Part shown: positions 10,931 to 22,566 of the stretch, in pieces
Numbering within the stretch: position 1 is the first letter of the stretch
Layout of the letters: every line of letters starts with the position of its first letter
Source: Takakia lepidozioides
Lineage: Eukaryota > Streptophyta > Takakiopsida > Takakiales > Takakiaceae
Assembly: GCA_030704615.1 (NCBI GenBank)
Contig: CM060731.1
Span: 38,504,001 to 38,564,000, forward strand
Direction of reading: 5' to 3'
Length of the DNA: 60,000 bases
Position numbers and translations under genes: made by a program
The notes under the pieces: generated by a model
What the model was told of the DNA's origin: nothing
Seen by the model: the letters and a program-made list of their open reading frames with translations, nothing else
Databases searched by the model: none

Positions 10931-12090
10931 CCGTCAATCAGCAATTCCTTGCTCGTGCCCCACAATGGAGTCTGAGCAACCATGGCAGGCAACTCCGCCA
11001 TATCATACATGTCATCATGTTCTCCTGGAGGTATGTCATTCTCTGAATGAGCGTTTCCCTCAAGCAACTCTCCAGGCCAAGTCACTGCAGCTGTGAATGC
11101 TGCTAGTGTTGGCATCTTGCCCTGCTGGGCAACCGCAACTCCTCCTATAAACGTCACAGGGAGCTGCACACGTCGGCCCTCCCCTGACTGCCATCCAGGC
11201 CTATAGGAAGCTGACTCCTCCCAAAAATCTAGGGTGAAGCCCATGGGGTACAACATTGCCCCACCAACCAGGACATCGTACAAGACCGCGTCTGTCACAA
11301 TGGCCTTGGCTCGCATCACTGAGCCATCTGTAGGGTGGTCTGGCCGTAGTCTGATAATCAACTCACGCCGTGTCATGCCCCGAGCCTGCTCAGATCTTCC
11401 CAGAGACGTCTGTATCTGGAAAGGACAAGGCTCCATATCCGCCTCCGTGAAGCCCAAGCCTGCAATAGCAGCTCTGCCCAACATCAATGGCTGAGCTCCT
11501 GAGTCCAACAAGACCCGCAGTGGCCAGTACCTCTTGCCTGTCGGTCCTCTCAAACAGAAAATGTCATCCTGGTTGTCTAACATGTCAACTCCAGGTGTCA
11601 CCATGGCGCGCTCAATGGCTGGCCTAGCTGGCAGCTCCATCAACCTGGCAGCTGCAGTTTGTCATGGCGCCGTCGTGGCAGTCTTGACCCTCAAATCCGA
11701 GGATCCCTCCGGCACTACACCTCCCACTATCTCCGCAGAATATGAAGTAACCTCCCCACTCTCACAGAGTGTAGCTGCCAGCCTGAACACCTCAGCTGGT
11801 CTTACCTCCGGCGTCGCAATCATGGTAGCCGAGAACAATGGAGCCTGACACACAGATGTGGTCGCTCCCAGCAGTACACTAGCTGCCGTAGCCTTGGCAA
11901 CACTAGGTAGTGGTGCTACCCGTGTAGCTCTCCCCAATGGCGTAGTAACCTCCGCCTCGGTAACAGTCGGGCGAGAACTAGGTGCCATGGATGGCGTCGA
12001 CACTGTCTCCGCCAATGTGAATGACTGAGGGAGCCTAGCCTGACGGCTTGCCTCCCCACGCTGTGGATCCAACTCCACCTCTGCACCTCA
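10912..12090 (-). pseudogene. Gag-pol linker and retropepsin-like protease
   Basis: One frame spans 12078-10912 with TGA codons at 12088-12090 and 11662-11664. The first part is Ala/Thr/Pro-rich and low in motif content. The protease follows: RVLLDSGAQPLMLGRAAIAGLG with the catalytic DSGA, then a Gly-rich strand (AIVTDAVLYDVLVGGAMLY) like the ILG flap/core region of retropepsins. The frame ends GCNKHG-stop and the methyltransferase continues in another phase, so a frameshift lies near 10920-10930. Confidence 0.7.
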
Positions 12091-12307
12091 TGGCTCAGGA
12101 ACTCGTGCTGCTCCTCGAGTCACGGCTGCAATAAACTCCACCTGCACTAGTGGTAGTGCTGCTCCGCACATGAATCCCATGCCTCCCATATCTCCTCCCT
12201 CAGGAACAGAAGGTGGACCATCCGGCCTTGGAGCCGGTACCACCTGAGCTGTAGTCATGGCAGCGAGCCTCTACTCTAGTTGCTAAAGCCGGTTGGCCAT
12301 GCCTTGG

Positions 12308-13669
12308 TCAACACCCTGACCTCCGCGTCCTTAGCCATATTGAGCTTGCCCTTGGCCTACACCCCGTGCCTGGCCACCTCGTCCTCTTTGGGCTGCTCCC
12401 CCTCGCCCCCAGCCACCATTGTTTCCTTGGAACTGGCCTGGGCGCAACTCTGGATACAAACCATAATACTGGGCCTCTCCATGCCCGTGCTTGCCACAAT
12501 GCCCACACTGCAACTATGCAGGCTGTGCATGCGCCGGCCCTTTGCCTCCCTCTGGGCAATCCTTCTTGACATGGGGTCCAGCACACCACATCCGCCCGTT
12601 GTTGGCCAGCAAATGAAGGGAGAGACCCTTGCATCTGAGGTCCTCTCTGCCCTTCCCTGAGCTTCACCTGAGCCCCTTTGTTGCCTTGAGCACGTTGAGG
12701 TAGTGGTTGGCTAGGAGCACCACTACCCCGTGGTGTCTCCTTAGCAAATCCCACCATGACCACTCGTTCCTCCACCATGTTGAGCTCTATCCGCTCTGCT
12801 AGCAAAAACACATTTACTAAGGTAGGTTGGGCCGCTTGTAGGAGAGTTGCATCCCGCACCCTTCTCCTCAGCTCCTTGTCCAATATCCCATACCAGAATT
12901 GGACTGCCTGAGCTTCTGTAACCCCTTGGGTTACATTTATCAAGCGCCTCATGCGAGTGAAAGCCTCCCTCAAGCTCTCAGTAGGCTTCCGTTGGAACTC
13001 TTGCAAGCTCCGCAAGTTCTCTGTCCTCACCCCTTGGTAGTTCCCTCTCAACTCTTCGAAGAACTCCACAACAGGGTTAAAGGCAGGCACGGGTACTGGT
13101 GCTGGTGCGGTAGTGGCTTGGATGGACGTCGTAGCTACGGTACCACCAGTCCTACTAGTCCCACTGCTGCTTGCTGAAGCTGCCGGTGTAGCGGCAGGTG
13201 TAGCCACTGCCCTCGTGACTCTAGTGCCCCTAGTGATGGAGACATAGTCGGGTGACCGGTACATCCTCCACTCCTCGATCTCAACCTCATGCCCCCGCCT
13301 GAACTCATTGTAATCATCCATAGGCGGCCCCTCAAGGTGCTGAAACAGCCCTTTCCATGCCATGAAAGGCGTAAATAGTTGTGGATTGCGCATTTGCTGC
13401 AAATCACACCAACTATCAAACTCTTGGATCAAATCATCCAACTCGATGGTGCCCACCGCCCCAGAGTACCTTCGTGGCCCCTTGGTAGCTCCATACATCT
13501 CCTCCATTGTGTCCCACAACAATGGCAAAGAAACAACTTGCACCGCCGGTATGAGTCATCTTGATTCACAATCCGAATCAGAACCTTCCGTAGAAGACAC
13601 AGGAGGTGAAGGTGGCAACAGGTTCTCTACCCGGTTACCTTGTGGAGAGGGGGTTAGGGACATGTTCAT
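12308..13669 (-). pseudogene. Retrotransposon gag (capsid-like), broken
   Basis: The frame can start at ATG 13669, passes an in-frame TGA at 13556-13558 and continues to 12308. The capsid-like segment has the retrotrans_gag pattern FQRKPTESLREAFTRMRRL ... AVQFWYGILDKELRRRV. Downstream two degenerate zinc-knuckle-like segments are split over frames (AGPHVKKDC; CGHCGKHGHGEAQ), so a frame change occurs near 12580. The product would assemble particles and bind RNA. The Ala/Thr/Pro-rich middle is low complexity. Confidence 0.7.
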
Positions 13670-14435
13670 GACCGGTTGAGTGTCAACACGGAGGTGCCAC
13701 TAGTTGCTAGGGACAGTGCTGGTTCGAGCACTAGCGATACTAGTGGGTACACGAGACGAGGTGTGCGCGGCTTATGGTTTGGAATACTAAGTTCCTAACA
13801 TAGCCTACACCTATACCTGCATCCACCGCAAGCACTCCTATGGTTGGCTGGTCATCACCTCCAACCTCACCACAGGAGAAACAATGATGGTCTGGCTGGT
13901 CATTACCCCAGCCTCACCATCGACAGCATGCTCTAGGACTGGTCGGTGATCAAATCCGGACCAATCACCTATAAAAACAAGCGCCCACACAAAACTAGCA
14001 TGGCGCACAGTCAAGCATGCAGGTATGGAGGGGATCCAAACACAAGAAATCAGAACGACAACTCCCCCACACCAAAAACAACTCCACGGTGTTGCTCCTA
14101 CAAGGACACCCCAGCCCAAACCCGGACTGACTCTTGCCTCCACCTACGGGAAGGTCTTGGCCTAATGAGAGGGTGGAAACTACGAGGAAGAGAAGCTAAA
14201 GCAATGCCTAACCCCAGCATGCCCTCATCCCAACACTCTTCCTCTCCTCTCTTCTCTCACTTGCATGACCATGGGAGTATCATGAAGATACTCCTCAAAC
14301 CGCCCTCCACGAGCTTCAAAATTCGGCCTTCAAGACCACATGCCAGTCCTTAGGCAGTCCACCAATGCCTCCATGAGTCAACACAGGCCGTCCACATGTC
14401 AACACGGGCCACCACAGACCAGCACAAGCCCACAC
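13670..14435. other. Region upstream of the gypsy element without a recognised gene or LTR
   Basis: No copy of the 6977-7470 LTR can be found here and no coding motif is visible, so the 5' end of the element is missing or diverged. Confidence 0.5.
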
Positions 14436-14878
14436 AGCTCACTGGTCACAGCCGTCACAGCCCTACACAGGTCACAGGGTCACAGGGTCACAGCCCCACA
14501 GGCCGCAGCCTGTCACAGCCCCCACGGCCACAGGTCACAGCCTATCACAACCCATCACAACCCCAAAGGCCATAGGCACAGCCTGTCACAGCCCCTCACA
14601 GCCCCTCACAGCCCCACAGGCCACAGGGCACAGCCTGTCCCAGCCCCACAGGCCACATGGCACAACTTGTCATAGGGGTCACAGCCCCAAAGGCCACAAC
14701 CCCTCACAGCCCGTCACAGCCCCACAGGCCACAGGCCACAGCCTGTCACAGCCCCTCATAGCCCATCACAGCCCCACAGGCCACAGGGCACAGCCTGTCA
14801 CAGCCCCACAGGCCACTGGGCACAGCCTATCACAGGCCGCCATAGCCTGTCACATCCCGTCACAGCCCCACAGGCCAC
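14436..14878. repeat. CACAGCCC-type minisatellite
   Basis: About 440 bp are built from variants of CACAGCCCCACAGGCCACAG, GGCACAGCCTGT and CACAGCCCCT. The higher-order unit is about 30-60 bp and irregular. One strand is C/A-rich with strong strand asymmetry. There is no coding meaning. Confidence 0.9.
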
Positions 14879-15142
14879 TCATGACAGTTTAGCCATTTCT
14901 CCAAGGGGTTTAGCCACGAAGCTAGGGTTTGTGTCTCTTGGACTCTAGGCTTCTTTGCACCGAGCTATGGCGGTTGTGAAGAAATCAGCAAGGTATTCTT
15001 GCTCTTTCGGCTCCCACACATCACCAATAGTCCATTGGGCTTTTGTTTTCAAGCTTTAGAGAACTAGAAGAGAAGGTAAGGGGCTGATCTGCTCTTATGT
15101 GAGATAGTGAACAGTACCCGGGATCCGTCCTTCTGTCCTCTC

Positions 15143-15300
15143 CAGGATACACTCCTCACTCTCCTCAGTATGCAGTCCTTGTAAATTCTCCAAAATATGT
15201 CCCTGCAGATTCTCAGTACGTCCCTGGAGATTCTCCAACATATACCCCTAGAGAGTACTCCCCTGAAACCTTGAGGATGATTCGAGAGAGCCTTCTGTAG
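15143..15300 (+). CDS. Short Ser/Tyr/Pro-repeat reading frame (exon candidate)
   Basis: Follows an acceptor-like ctctccag and reads PGYTPHSPQY, then NSPKYVPADSQYVPGDSPTY, then TPREYSPETLRM to a TAG at 15298. The repeated SPxYxPxD blocks look like a degenerate RNA polymerase II CTD-like tail. It may be an exon of the following degraded gene. I cannot join it to other exons with confidence. Confidence 0.35.
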
Positions 15301-15529
15301 TTATTGTAGATACAAGAAAATGAAAAGATGAAACTCATCTTACAAAATAACATCGATTTCTTGTAGAAATTATGTATTCGTTATAGGAACAATTTTGAGA
15401 CCGCATGATATATGGAATGGTGAGATGAGCCTTCTTTGAATAAATGTATTATTCTTCTTATAAGTGAAATCGTTTTTTCCTCCTGAATTGAACTCTTTTA
15501 TTTGTCAGCTATGAGCGTGTGAATTGTTG

Positions 15530-15553
15530 AACCTCCACTGGACAGTGGAGGTT
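15530..15553. repeat. 24-bp palindrome, copy 1 (perfect 11-bp arms)
   Basis: AACCTCCACTG, centre GA, CAGTGGAGGTT. Related sites occur at 16632 (right arm only), 23939, 25112, 25508, 33282, 45669 and 46771, always within or next to the ParB-like or FCP1-like gene copies. Confidence 0.8.
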
Positions 15554-15647
15554 ACTGTCATAGGAATCTTGTATGGTTGTCATGATATGTGTCTGACGAC
15601 AGAGGTGGTTTGTTCTGTGGACAACAACATCACCCCAAGGGATTGTA

Positions 15648-18604
15648 TTGTTGGAATGTGCAAACCTATCTGTGGTTCATTTGTTTCTCGAAAATCTCCG
15701 AATTTCAAGAATGATCACCTGGCAATTTTTGAACCCGGAGATCACAGAATGGGGCATTGTACCAGTTGGCACACCTCCGAACCATAAGTTCCGGTTCGAA
15801 TACAAGATTGGTGCAGAGGTCGCCGAGCTCAAATATGCAGATGTGGTCGACGTAGAGCTGGAGATGGATGTGGAATTTCCGATGTTGGTAATGTTCATGA
15901 TGGAAGATGGTAGATTTCCCAGAACGTTTGGCTTCAAACTGGAGGTACGAATTCTAAGGAAGGCCATGATGAGGGAGTCCATCACATATTGCGACGAGGG
16001 TACTCAATTTACAGATGAAGGTTTTTGCATGGCTTGGGGTATTTTCTTGGATGTGCTTTACTTAAAGGATAAGGAGATTGCAAAGACGCGGGAGGAGGAG
16101 GCTGCAAGAGCGAAGCCAAAGAAGGGAAAACGGAAATCCATTGACGCCGATGGTGATGACAATGAAGCCGGTACATCAGGAGGAAAGAAGAAACAAAAGG
16201 AGGAGATGGATCCTGCGTTCATGACAGATACCAAGAAACCCGAGGGCTGTAGACATATTCGACAAAGACAAGTGTGAGAAGATGCTGGAGAGGCTGGAGC
16301 AAGAATACAATGACATGTTTCTTTTTGGGTTTGAGGCAACCCAGGACGTCAAAGTTTCCATGATGGAGCTTGCTCCCAAGGATATGATGTACAGGCCCCT
16401 AAATGTGAAGCACAAAGACGAAGTCAAAGCGTGTCTTTACCGGCTCCGGGTGTTCGACTCCAAACATCCAGTTTATTTGATTCCCGCAAACCCCGAGAAG
16501 CCTATGGAGGTTTCTAGTTCGAAACCTCGAAACTGGAAGGAGGTGGAAAATTCCAGATTCTTCGTCATCGGTGGACAACACACGATCATTGCTGCTAAGG
16601 TGAATTTCCCGACAAAATCCAATTTTTATAACAGTGGAGGTTCATGAACTTTAAACAACATGCTTGTTAGGTCGATATCATTTTTGACCTTATTCAATTC
16701 TGTCGCAGGAACTTGTGCAAGACGTGGACGACGACAATCTTAAGAAGTACTACACTGACTGGCCCTCAAAGATTACATGGTCAAAGGATCTGATGAGGCT
16801 CGTGAAGCTATCTAAGCTCCTAAACAACCCGAATAAGGTGCAGAAATTTGACACAATATTTGCCGAGAAAATTGCACATGCCCAAAATTTCTTCGAGCTG
16901 AGGGGAGGCCAAAAAAGTACAACGATCACACAACGAAGTCGGAGACTAGACAATGGAAGGTAAATGATTCATTGTGTTTTCCGTTCCTTTTGCTAGAGAA
17001 CCAAAATATTTTCAAGCTCGGATTTAATGTGACGAACGGAGACCGCATTACGAAGCAGGAGACACTACAAAAATAGCTTCATAAGGGAGGGTGCTACAAT
17101 GAACGAGCGGGATGGTTCAGCATTCGGAAATTCGACATGATGGGGTATTTTGTAATGTGTCTTGTTTGGTAATGAGGTGCTTGTCCAGCTCTTATTTTCC
17201 CAATCTATTTATGTTCTCCACCTGTAACAGTTCCGCAAATGTGCCGCAAAAATACTTGAAACATCATATGAACATGAAAACGTGATGTTGCGGAGAACGC
17301 TTCCAAAACTTTTCATGCTCATTGGGTTTTTCAAGGATTTTCTAGGTACATTCCTGGAACTGTTCCTGGTGGAGAACATGAACAGATTGGACAAATTTGA
17401 CTTGGAGAGATGAATTGACAATCGAATCATCACTTGGTGTATAGTATAATTGACATGATAGTTGTGACTATTGTTTTATCTAAAAAATTAATATCAAATA
17501 TCGAATGAAATGTCTAACTTTGGCCCTGATAATTTTCGTAGGAATTTATGCAAGCATGTCAACTCATATTGGAGATGAGTAGCGTGAAGGAGGCCATGGT
17601 TCTGGTTCTCTGTGACGAAGACGTATGAAACCTATGGGAGGAGGTTTTCAAACAGTGGGAACAAGGGAAGCTTATTGATATTTTCGGGATTCAGTGCAAG
17701 GGTGAACAGCTACCGCTAAATAAAACCGCTATCGCGAAACTGCAAGGACTTAATAGCAGGTAGTTGAAAAGAGTGGCGGAGAAAATCCTAAACAGAGACA
17801 TTTGCATTCGGGGAACGAAATTCAAGGGCGAGGACAAATCCAAAAACACAATGGGCGCGTATATTGACCAAATAAAATTGCGACAGTTTATTATCGACGA
17901 TGTAATGGAAGTCTTAGGGTGGCTTCGGAGGAGCAAACATAACCCGGAACCGTATACTAAATAGAAGTGGCGTGATGTTAAAAAAAAATACAACTTCAAC
18001 AAAGCTGAGTTTGAAACATTTCGAGATAGGCTCGGGAACGACTACATTGTTAGCAAACAGAAGATGAATATGGAGACGCAGCCAATGACTGCTGCCTTCA
18101 AGAAGTATGTCTTGTCATGCAAGCAGACCTTCGAGGATAACCAGAACGCCCTGGCGATTCTACGCACGAGCTTCAGGTCCCATTACACACAGCTGGGGGG
18201 GAACCAGAAATTTGTTGATGCCAGATCACGGTTGGGACTTGCACCAAAGAATCGGTTCGACGACATATCCATGGTGTTCGTCAATACAGTTTGTGATGAT
18301 GACTCTGTTATCTTCGAGGCAAAGGACTACTCAAATATCCTGGATGCTTTTGTGGCTCGGAAGCTCATGTCCAGTGCTTTTGTGTTTTTCTCGACACAAG
18401 AATCATCGGGAAATCTTGTGTCATACATCCGGAATGGCCCTGGATCAAAATCGTTTATTATCCGACAGGGTTATTACATTCTCGGCGAGTTTGAATCACC
18501 TTACAAGAGCTGGACGACTATTTTCTCCCGGACGGTCCTCTGCCTCGACTACGTATTTCCGCCAACAACTGAGGAGATGGTGAATCCGGACGACCACATT
18601 CAAA
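15648..18604 (+). pseudogene. Degraded ParB-like/methyltransferase-like gene, relative of the MULE accessory gene
   Basis: Coding blocks are 15648-16245, 16247-16601, 16709-16963, 17230-17413 and 17541-18604. They have a one-base frame change in GGG at 16244-16246, and stops near 17626, 17761 and 17961. The block before intron 16602-16708 ends VENSRFFVIGGQHTIIAAK and the next begins ELVQDVDDD. The GGQHT-x-AAKEL pattern resembles the ParB/sulfiredoxin nucleotide-binding motif, as does DGNHRLLA in the 39-kb gene. The last block (FDDISMVFVNTV ... AFVFFSTQESSG ... GYYILGEFESP) aligns in order with the C-terminal part of that gene (ADIVILDIP ... GTLLLFQSCDND ... SLYLVKGGFPG). A nuclear-type basic stretch (KKGKRKS) lies at about 16120. 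The 3' end is cut by a methyltransferase-retrotransposon fragment at 18605. Confidence 0.55.
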
Positions 18605-18929
18605 CTGTACCATCTCGGTAGGCAGAGAGACCGTCAAAGGAAGTGCACTCCGCACTCTACGTTGCTCAGCCATAGCCAAACTGATAATCCAGGTCAAGCA
18701 ATTGAGATCCATTGCTTGCCCCAACACCTGACGACGTGATGCCTCAGAAAGAGAAGGCACCGCCGTGGTCCCAGTGGAAAATCCCATAGCCCGCTCTCGC
18801 TCGTCAGCATTAGGCTCCACTAACTGTTGCAACTGAGCATCCCACAGGAGGCCAGGTCCACCATCCCGAAAAGCATGGGATCCTGGGAAGCTGAGCAGTG
18901 TAGGTAATGCTGCTCGTGGTTGACCCACC
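18605..18929 (-). mobile_element. Isolated fragment of the retrotransposon methyltransferase
   Basis: Matches 9782-10106 of the gypsy element in the same orientation, with the same peptide (LSFPGSHAFRD, then ERERAMGF, RQVLGQAMDLNCLTW). It covers only the C-terminal part with the motif X-like segment. It abuts the degraded ParB-like gene on the left and unrelated AT-rich DNA on the right. It differs at scattered bases, so it comes from another copy of the family. Confidence 0.9.
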
Positions 18930-19764
18930 CTGAAAAAAACCATCTCATACCAAACTTGCACCTGATGTGGCAGTAGGCTTAGGTGGCTCTTTTGACGGAT
19001 ATTTTGACGGTCATTTTGACTGGTTAGTTCAACTACTATTTTGACTAAGTAATCTTAATGGTCTTTCTACGGTACTTATTACACCTCGGCGCCACCATGT
19101 TTGCCACATGTATGTCAAAGGGAATGCCACGTAATAGAGTCCATCAGAATTATTAAATAAATAATAGATATTAAGGGCTCTTCTTACGGACTCTCTCACA
19201 CAGATTTAACACCAAGTTCAAGTCGTGGTGTGATCGCAATGACACTAGTGTGAATACTGTCACATCCACTGTTTTGTTCCTATTGGATGAAAAGTAAACA
19301 ATTATTATTTGTTGACAAATGCCAAAATGAACAGTCATATTATCATTATTATTATTCTTATAATAAATGGGATAGCACCCCAAAAGCCATTGGCTGCTTG
19401 ATTTAATATGTAATATATTATTGTTTTAGAATTTTGATTTGATTTGTTTCATTTAAACAAAAGCTTATTTAAAACATGGATAATAATTGTATTATGAACC
19501 ACATTGACCAGTAGTAATGTTATTAATATTAAATATAGCAAACAACCAGCAAAATACCACATTCATGTCTACACAAGTTTAATTTGGCTTGATGTGGGAA
19601 AATGAAGTTGCCTTTGAACAAGGGGATCTTGTGATCATACATGAGAATAGCAAGAGCATCAATTCAAAAAATACTGTTCATGTCAGAAGAGCAGTTTTGT
19701 TCACCTGTCTTAGCAACCTTCAATCCATAAAGAAAACTAAACTAAACTTGTAGCATCTTCAATA
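18930..19764. other. AT-rich intergenic DNA, no gene seen
   Basis: Only short frames. The stretch at 19175-19200 (AAGGGCTCTTCTTACGG) resembles the subterminal block of the CACTA element (AACGGCTCTTCTCACAC), so it may hold a remnant of another CACTA copy. Confidence 0.4.
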
Positions 19765-22277
19765 TCACGCGTGTTTAATAAACTTTTCAGACCATAAGGT
19801 GGCACTTCCCTGCGTGTCACCCAATGTGGTATGATTAGGGGTAACAGAGTAGTCCGGGTACGGCAACACAACCTCTGAAATCATGACCGATTTCACATGG
19901 ATATGGTAATAGTTGTCTGGCACATTTGCTTTCGGAAATCCAGTAATATATCCCACACAACCTGTCTCTATACTCCATGCTGACATGATCAAAGGTGGAA
20001 CAGTGCCATACCTAGTTGATAGCAGGTTCTGCATGGTCAACATGGATGTGGTAGGACGATGTCACAAAACTACCTTTGTAGGTTGTCAATCCTGCAGCTA
20101 CACAGCGATACATAGGGGGTGTATTGATCCAGCATCAGACAAGGAAACAAAAGAGGACAAAGGAAGTACTTACACTGTGCGGATTTTGTTGGTCACCCCA
20201 TGGTTCAGTTACATCCACTGTGGTTGTAGTCTGATTGATAGCACATATTGTGCTTTCCCTGCCCATTGAACGCTTCACTGGTTTCACCATCTGCATATTG
20301 AATGACACATGATCAAAAAATGAGAATAGCACGAATGACACACATTGTGAAGTAGCATTAACAATACAAATCCACCCACGCGCCCAAGCATTGAATCTTT
20401 TGCTCTCACCTTTCTTTGATTATGCTTTGTTGTTGCATCGGGAGGCAAAGTCGTTGGAACTCTGGCAGCAGGAAGCCCTGGTTCGGATGCCTTTGCAGAT
20501 TGTTGTGATCCACTATCCATGGCTGCAGTATTGAACAAGTAGTTGGGCTGCCCATATCTGTATGGGTGCCCTGACACATACTCAGGGATGTGTGCAGCCT
20601 TGGATACACCCTCTAACCAAGGCAGTAATTCTTCATAAGCCTCTTGCAGTTTGGCTGATCCCTCAACTTCCATGGATACGGGAAGATGCAATTATTTGCA
20701 GGGTTGGGTAAGCAAGTGAGTGGGGAATCGTCCACCAGCAAAGTATTGGTTGGATTGTAATGGCTGTAGTCCTTCCAAAACTTACATAAGTTCTTGTACA
20801 TGACAGTTTTAGAAGGATTGAGAGGGTCCACCATTCCCACAGGTTGGTCACAATAGTCTTGGTGAAGCACCATCTTTGGTTGCTTCCCAGGAAACAATGC
20901 TTTCACAATTGGAAGGACATTACTCAATGACATGGAAGACCATACACCTACATCAAAAATCTGAAGGCATCGGTCCAGAAACTCCTGACACCCAGGTCTG
21001 GAGGTGACAGTGGGCTCTAGGTGTTCCCTTGTTCGTAGTCTGCTCTCACATAACAATCCATTCAAGTCAAGTATAAGGATGTGTTTCTGCCTCTCAGTTG
21101 CCGAAGGGCAATTACCAACAACTTGTACATGATTATCATGTACAAAAGACACACCTTTCTGTGGGGCACTCTGCAAATTCATGGAGACCTCACAGGCATA
21201 TTGAGAGGGTAGTACATATGCCGGGAGTGCTACTGGTGTAGGGGACAACAAAACGGATGAACACTTTGCAGTTGCCTCAACAATATGGGGGGATGGATTG
21301 AGTTCACCTTCAGACCAACCCTCCATGTCATCATCCCCCTCCATTTCTGAAAGCCCAAACAATGAGCCTATTGTGTTTGGCTTTGGTGGCGGTGAAGAAA
21401 CTGCCTTGAACAGGTTGAGTGGTGAGCCCATAACATGAGAAATAGTCTCATTTGTTGTGTGTGGCGCAAAGGTGGTGCATGGTGGACCTGTAGGTTCCGA
21501 ATCTGGCACATTCATGCCAAGTTTAGCTGCGAGCGCAATGTTGAATGCAGCTGAGGCTGGAATCCTGCAAGGTTTCAGCAGTACCATGCATGTTACCACC
21601 TTCACTCTGTTGGGGCTGGACTGCTGTCTCCCACCCCACAGGATGATGCGGAGCAAATGCATCCTCGGTCTGTTTCAGAATGCCTTTCCCTTTCAGGGTA
21701 TTAGGTGTACCTGGAGATGTTGGATAAAGAGGTGGCCGCGGTGCAGTGAAGCTCGAAGGTGCCAGCAGTTGTACTCCACTGTAGTTGGATCCTGAAGGTT
21801 GGTGGCCACCATACTGGACCTGCCCCTGGTGTGGTCTTGCAGGGCTGGTAGGATAGAGGGAGGAAGTAGGTTGGTTGTACATAGGCCAAGGAGGATACAT
21901 ACTATGGGGATGCATTCCATAATGGTGGTAAATGGAATACCCACCTTGACTAGGATCATGCATTGGAGCGCCTGCAGGTGGAGCAAAAGAATTGTAATTC
22001 TGGCACTGAGAATCATTGTTTGGAGGTTGATAGTGAGGATACGGCATGTGCCCATGCAGATTATACCCTGACATGGCAGGATACTGTGGGTACATAAGCG
22101 GATACGAGGGAGGAGCCGATACTGGTGGATACAAGGGAGCTGGAACATCAGTCTGTGGAGTGGGCGGGGCTGGTTTTTTGTAAGGGGGAACAACCGCGCC
22201 ACTCGTCACAGCAGTTGGCGCAATAGTTGGTGCACACTTTGCTGGAGTAAGAAACTTATGCTCGTTCGCATCCTTCC
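19765..22277 (-). CDS. FCP1/NIF-type HAD phosphatase-like gene with two frame breaks
   Basis: Exons can be placed at 20410-22277, 20174-20290, about 20017-20091 and 19765-19961. The N-terminal 200 residues are Pro/Tyr-rich (PPYKKPAPPTPQ, YPQYPAMSGYN). The FCP1-homology domain follows near 21,080: HILILDLNGLLC (motif I), FDVGVWSSMSLSNV (motif II) and NTLLVDDSPLTCLPNPAN (DD motif). The second acidic residue of the canonical DxDx(T/V) is Asn, as in several plant FCP1-like proteins, so phosphatase activity is uncertain. The frame changes near 21565 and again near 20670, after which an FCP1-type tail continues (LQEAYEELLPWLEGVS). Either this is a recent pseudogene or there are two single-base assembly errors. 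Members of the family dephosphorylate phosphoserine, classically on the RNA polymerase II tail. Confidence 0.65.
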
Positions 22278-22414
22278 CTGCAATTCCCTTCCTTTTTTTT
22301 TACTAAACTCTGCACACATTGCTCAACAGAAACATGTGAAACAATACGACCATACTACTAGGGATGGCAAACCACGTGGGTAAGCCAAGCCCAAAGGCCT
22401 ATGCAAGAAGACCC

Positions 22415-22566
22415 TGTCAGTCAGACCTATGGTACAGTCAGCTGAATCGCATGCCTCATACCAGCGACCCTATGATAAATACCTGAATATTAGGAAGGAA
22501 GAACTCATCCTGCTAGATGAATCTGACGTGGAGGCTGAAGTGTCTAAGGCCATGTCAAAAGCATGA
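22415..22566 (+). pseudogene. Short coding remnant of unknown identity
   Basis: About 50 codons read SVRPMVQSAESHASYQRPYD, then KYLNIRKEELILLDESDVEA to a TGA. The composition and the lack of stops look coding, but I recognise no family. It lies just before the dispersed repeat and the LINE fragment and may belong to the same old element. Confidence 0.3.

Larger units (their letters stand above)
6977..13669 (-). mobile_element. Degenerate Ty3/gypsy retrotransposon carrying a C5 DNA methyltransferase and a PHD finger
   Basis: Read on the minus strand the order is gag (13669-12308), Ala/Thr-rich linker and retropepsin (12090-10912), C5-methyltransferase (10930-9671), acidic linker and RT N-terminus (9670-9235), then integrase zinc-binding and catalytic domains (9235-7806) and a PHD finger (7874-7734), polypurine tract and LTR. 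RT palm and RNase H are missing. At least seven in-frame stops and several frame changes show that this copy is dead. The methyltransferase is in line with the element's own pol segments, and a second fragment of it exists at 18.6 kb. It therefore belongs to the repeat family. Confidence 0.85.

Noticed and set aside
19175-19200. Second CACTA element start
   Set aside because: Only the subterminal-like AAGGGCTCTTCT block is present; no CACTA end or transposase.
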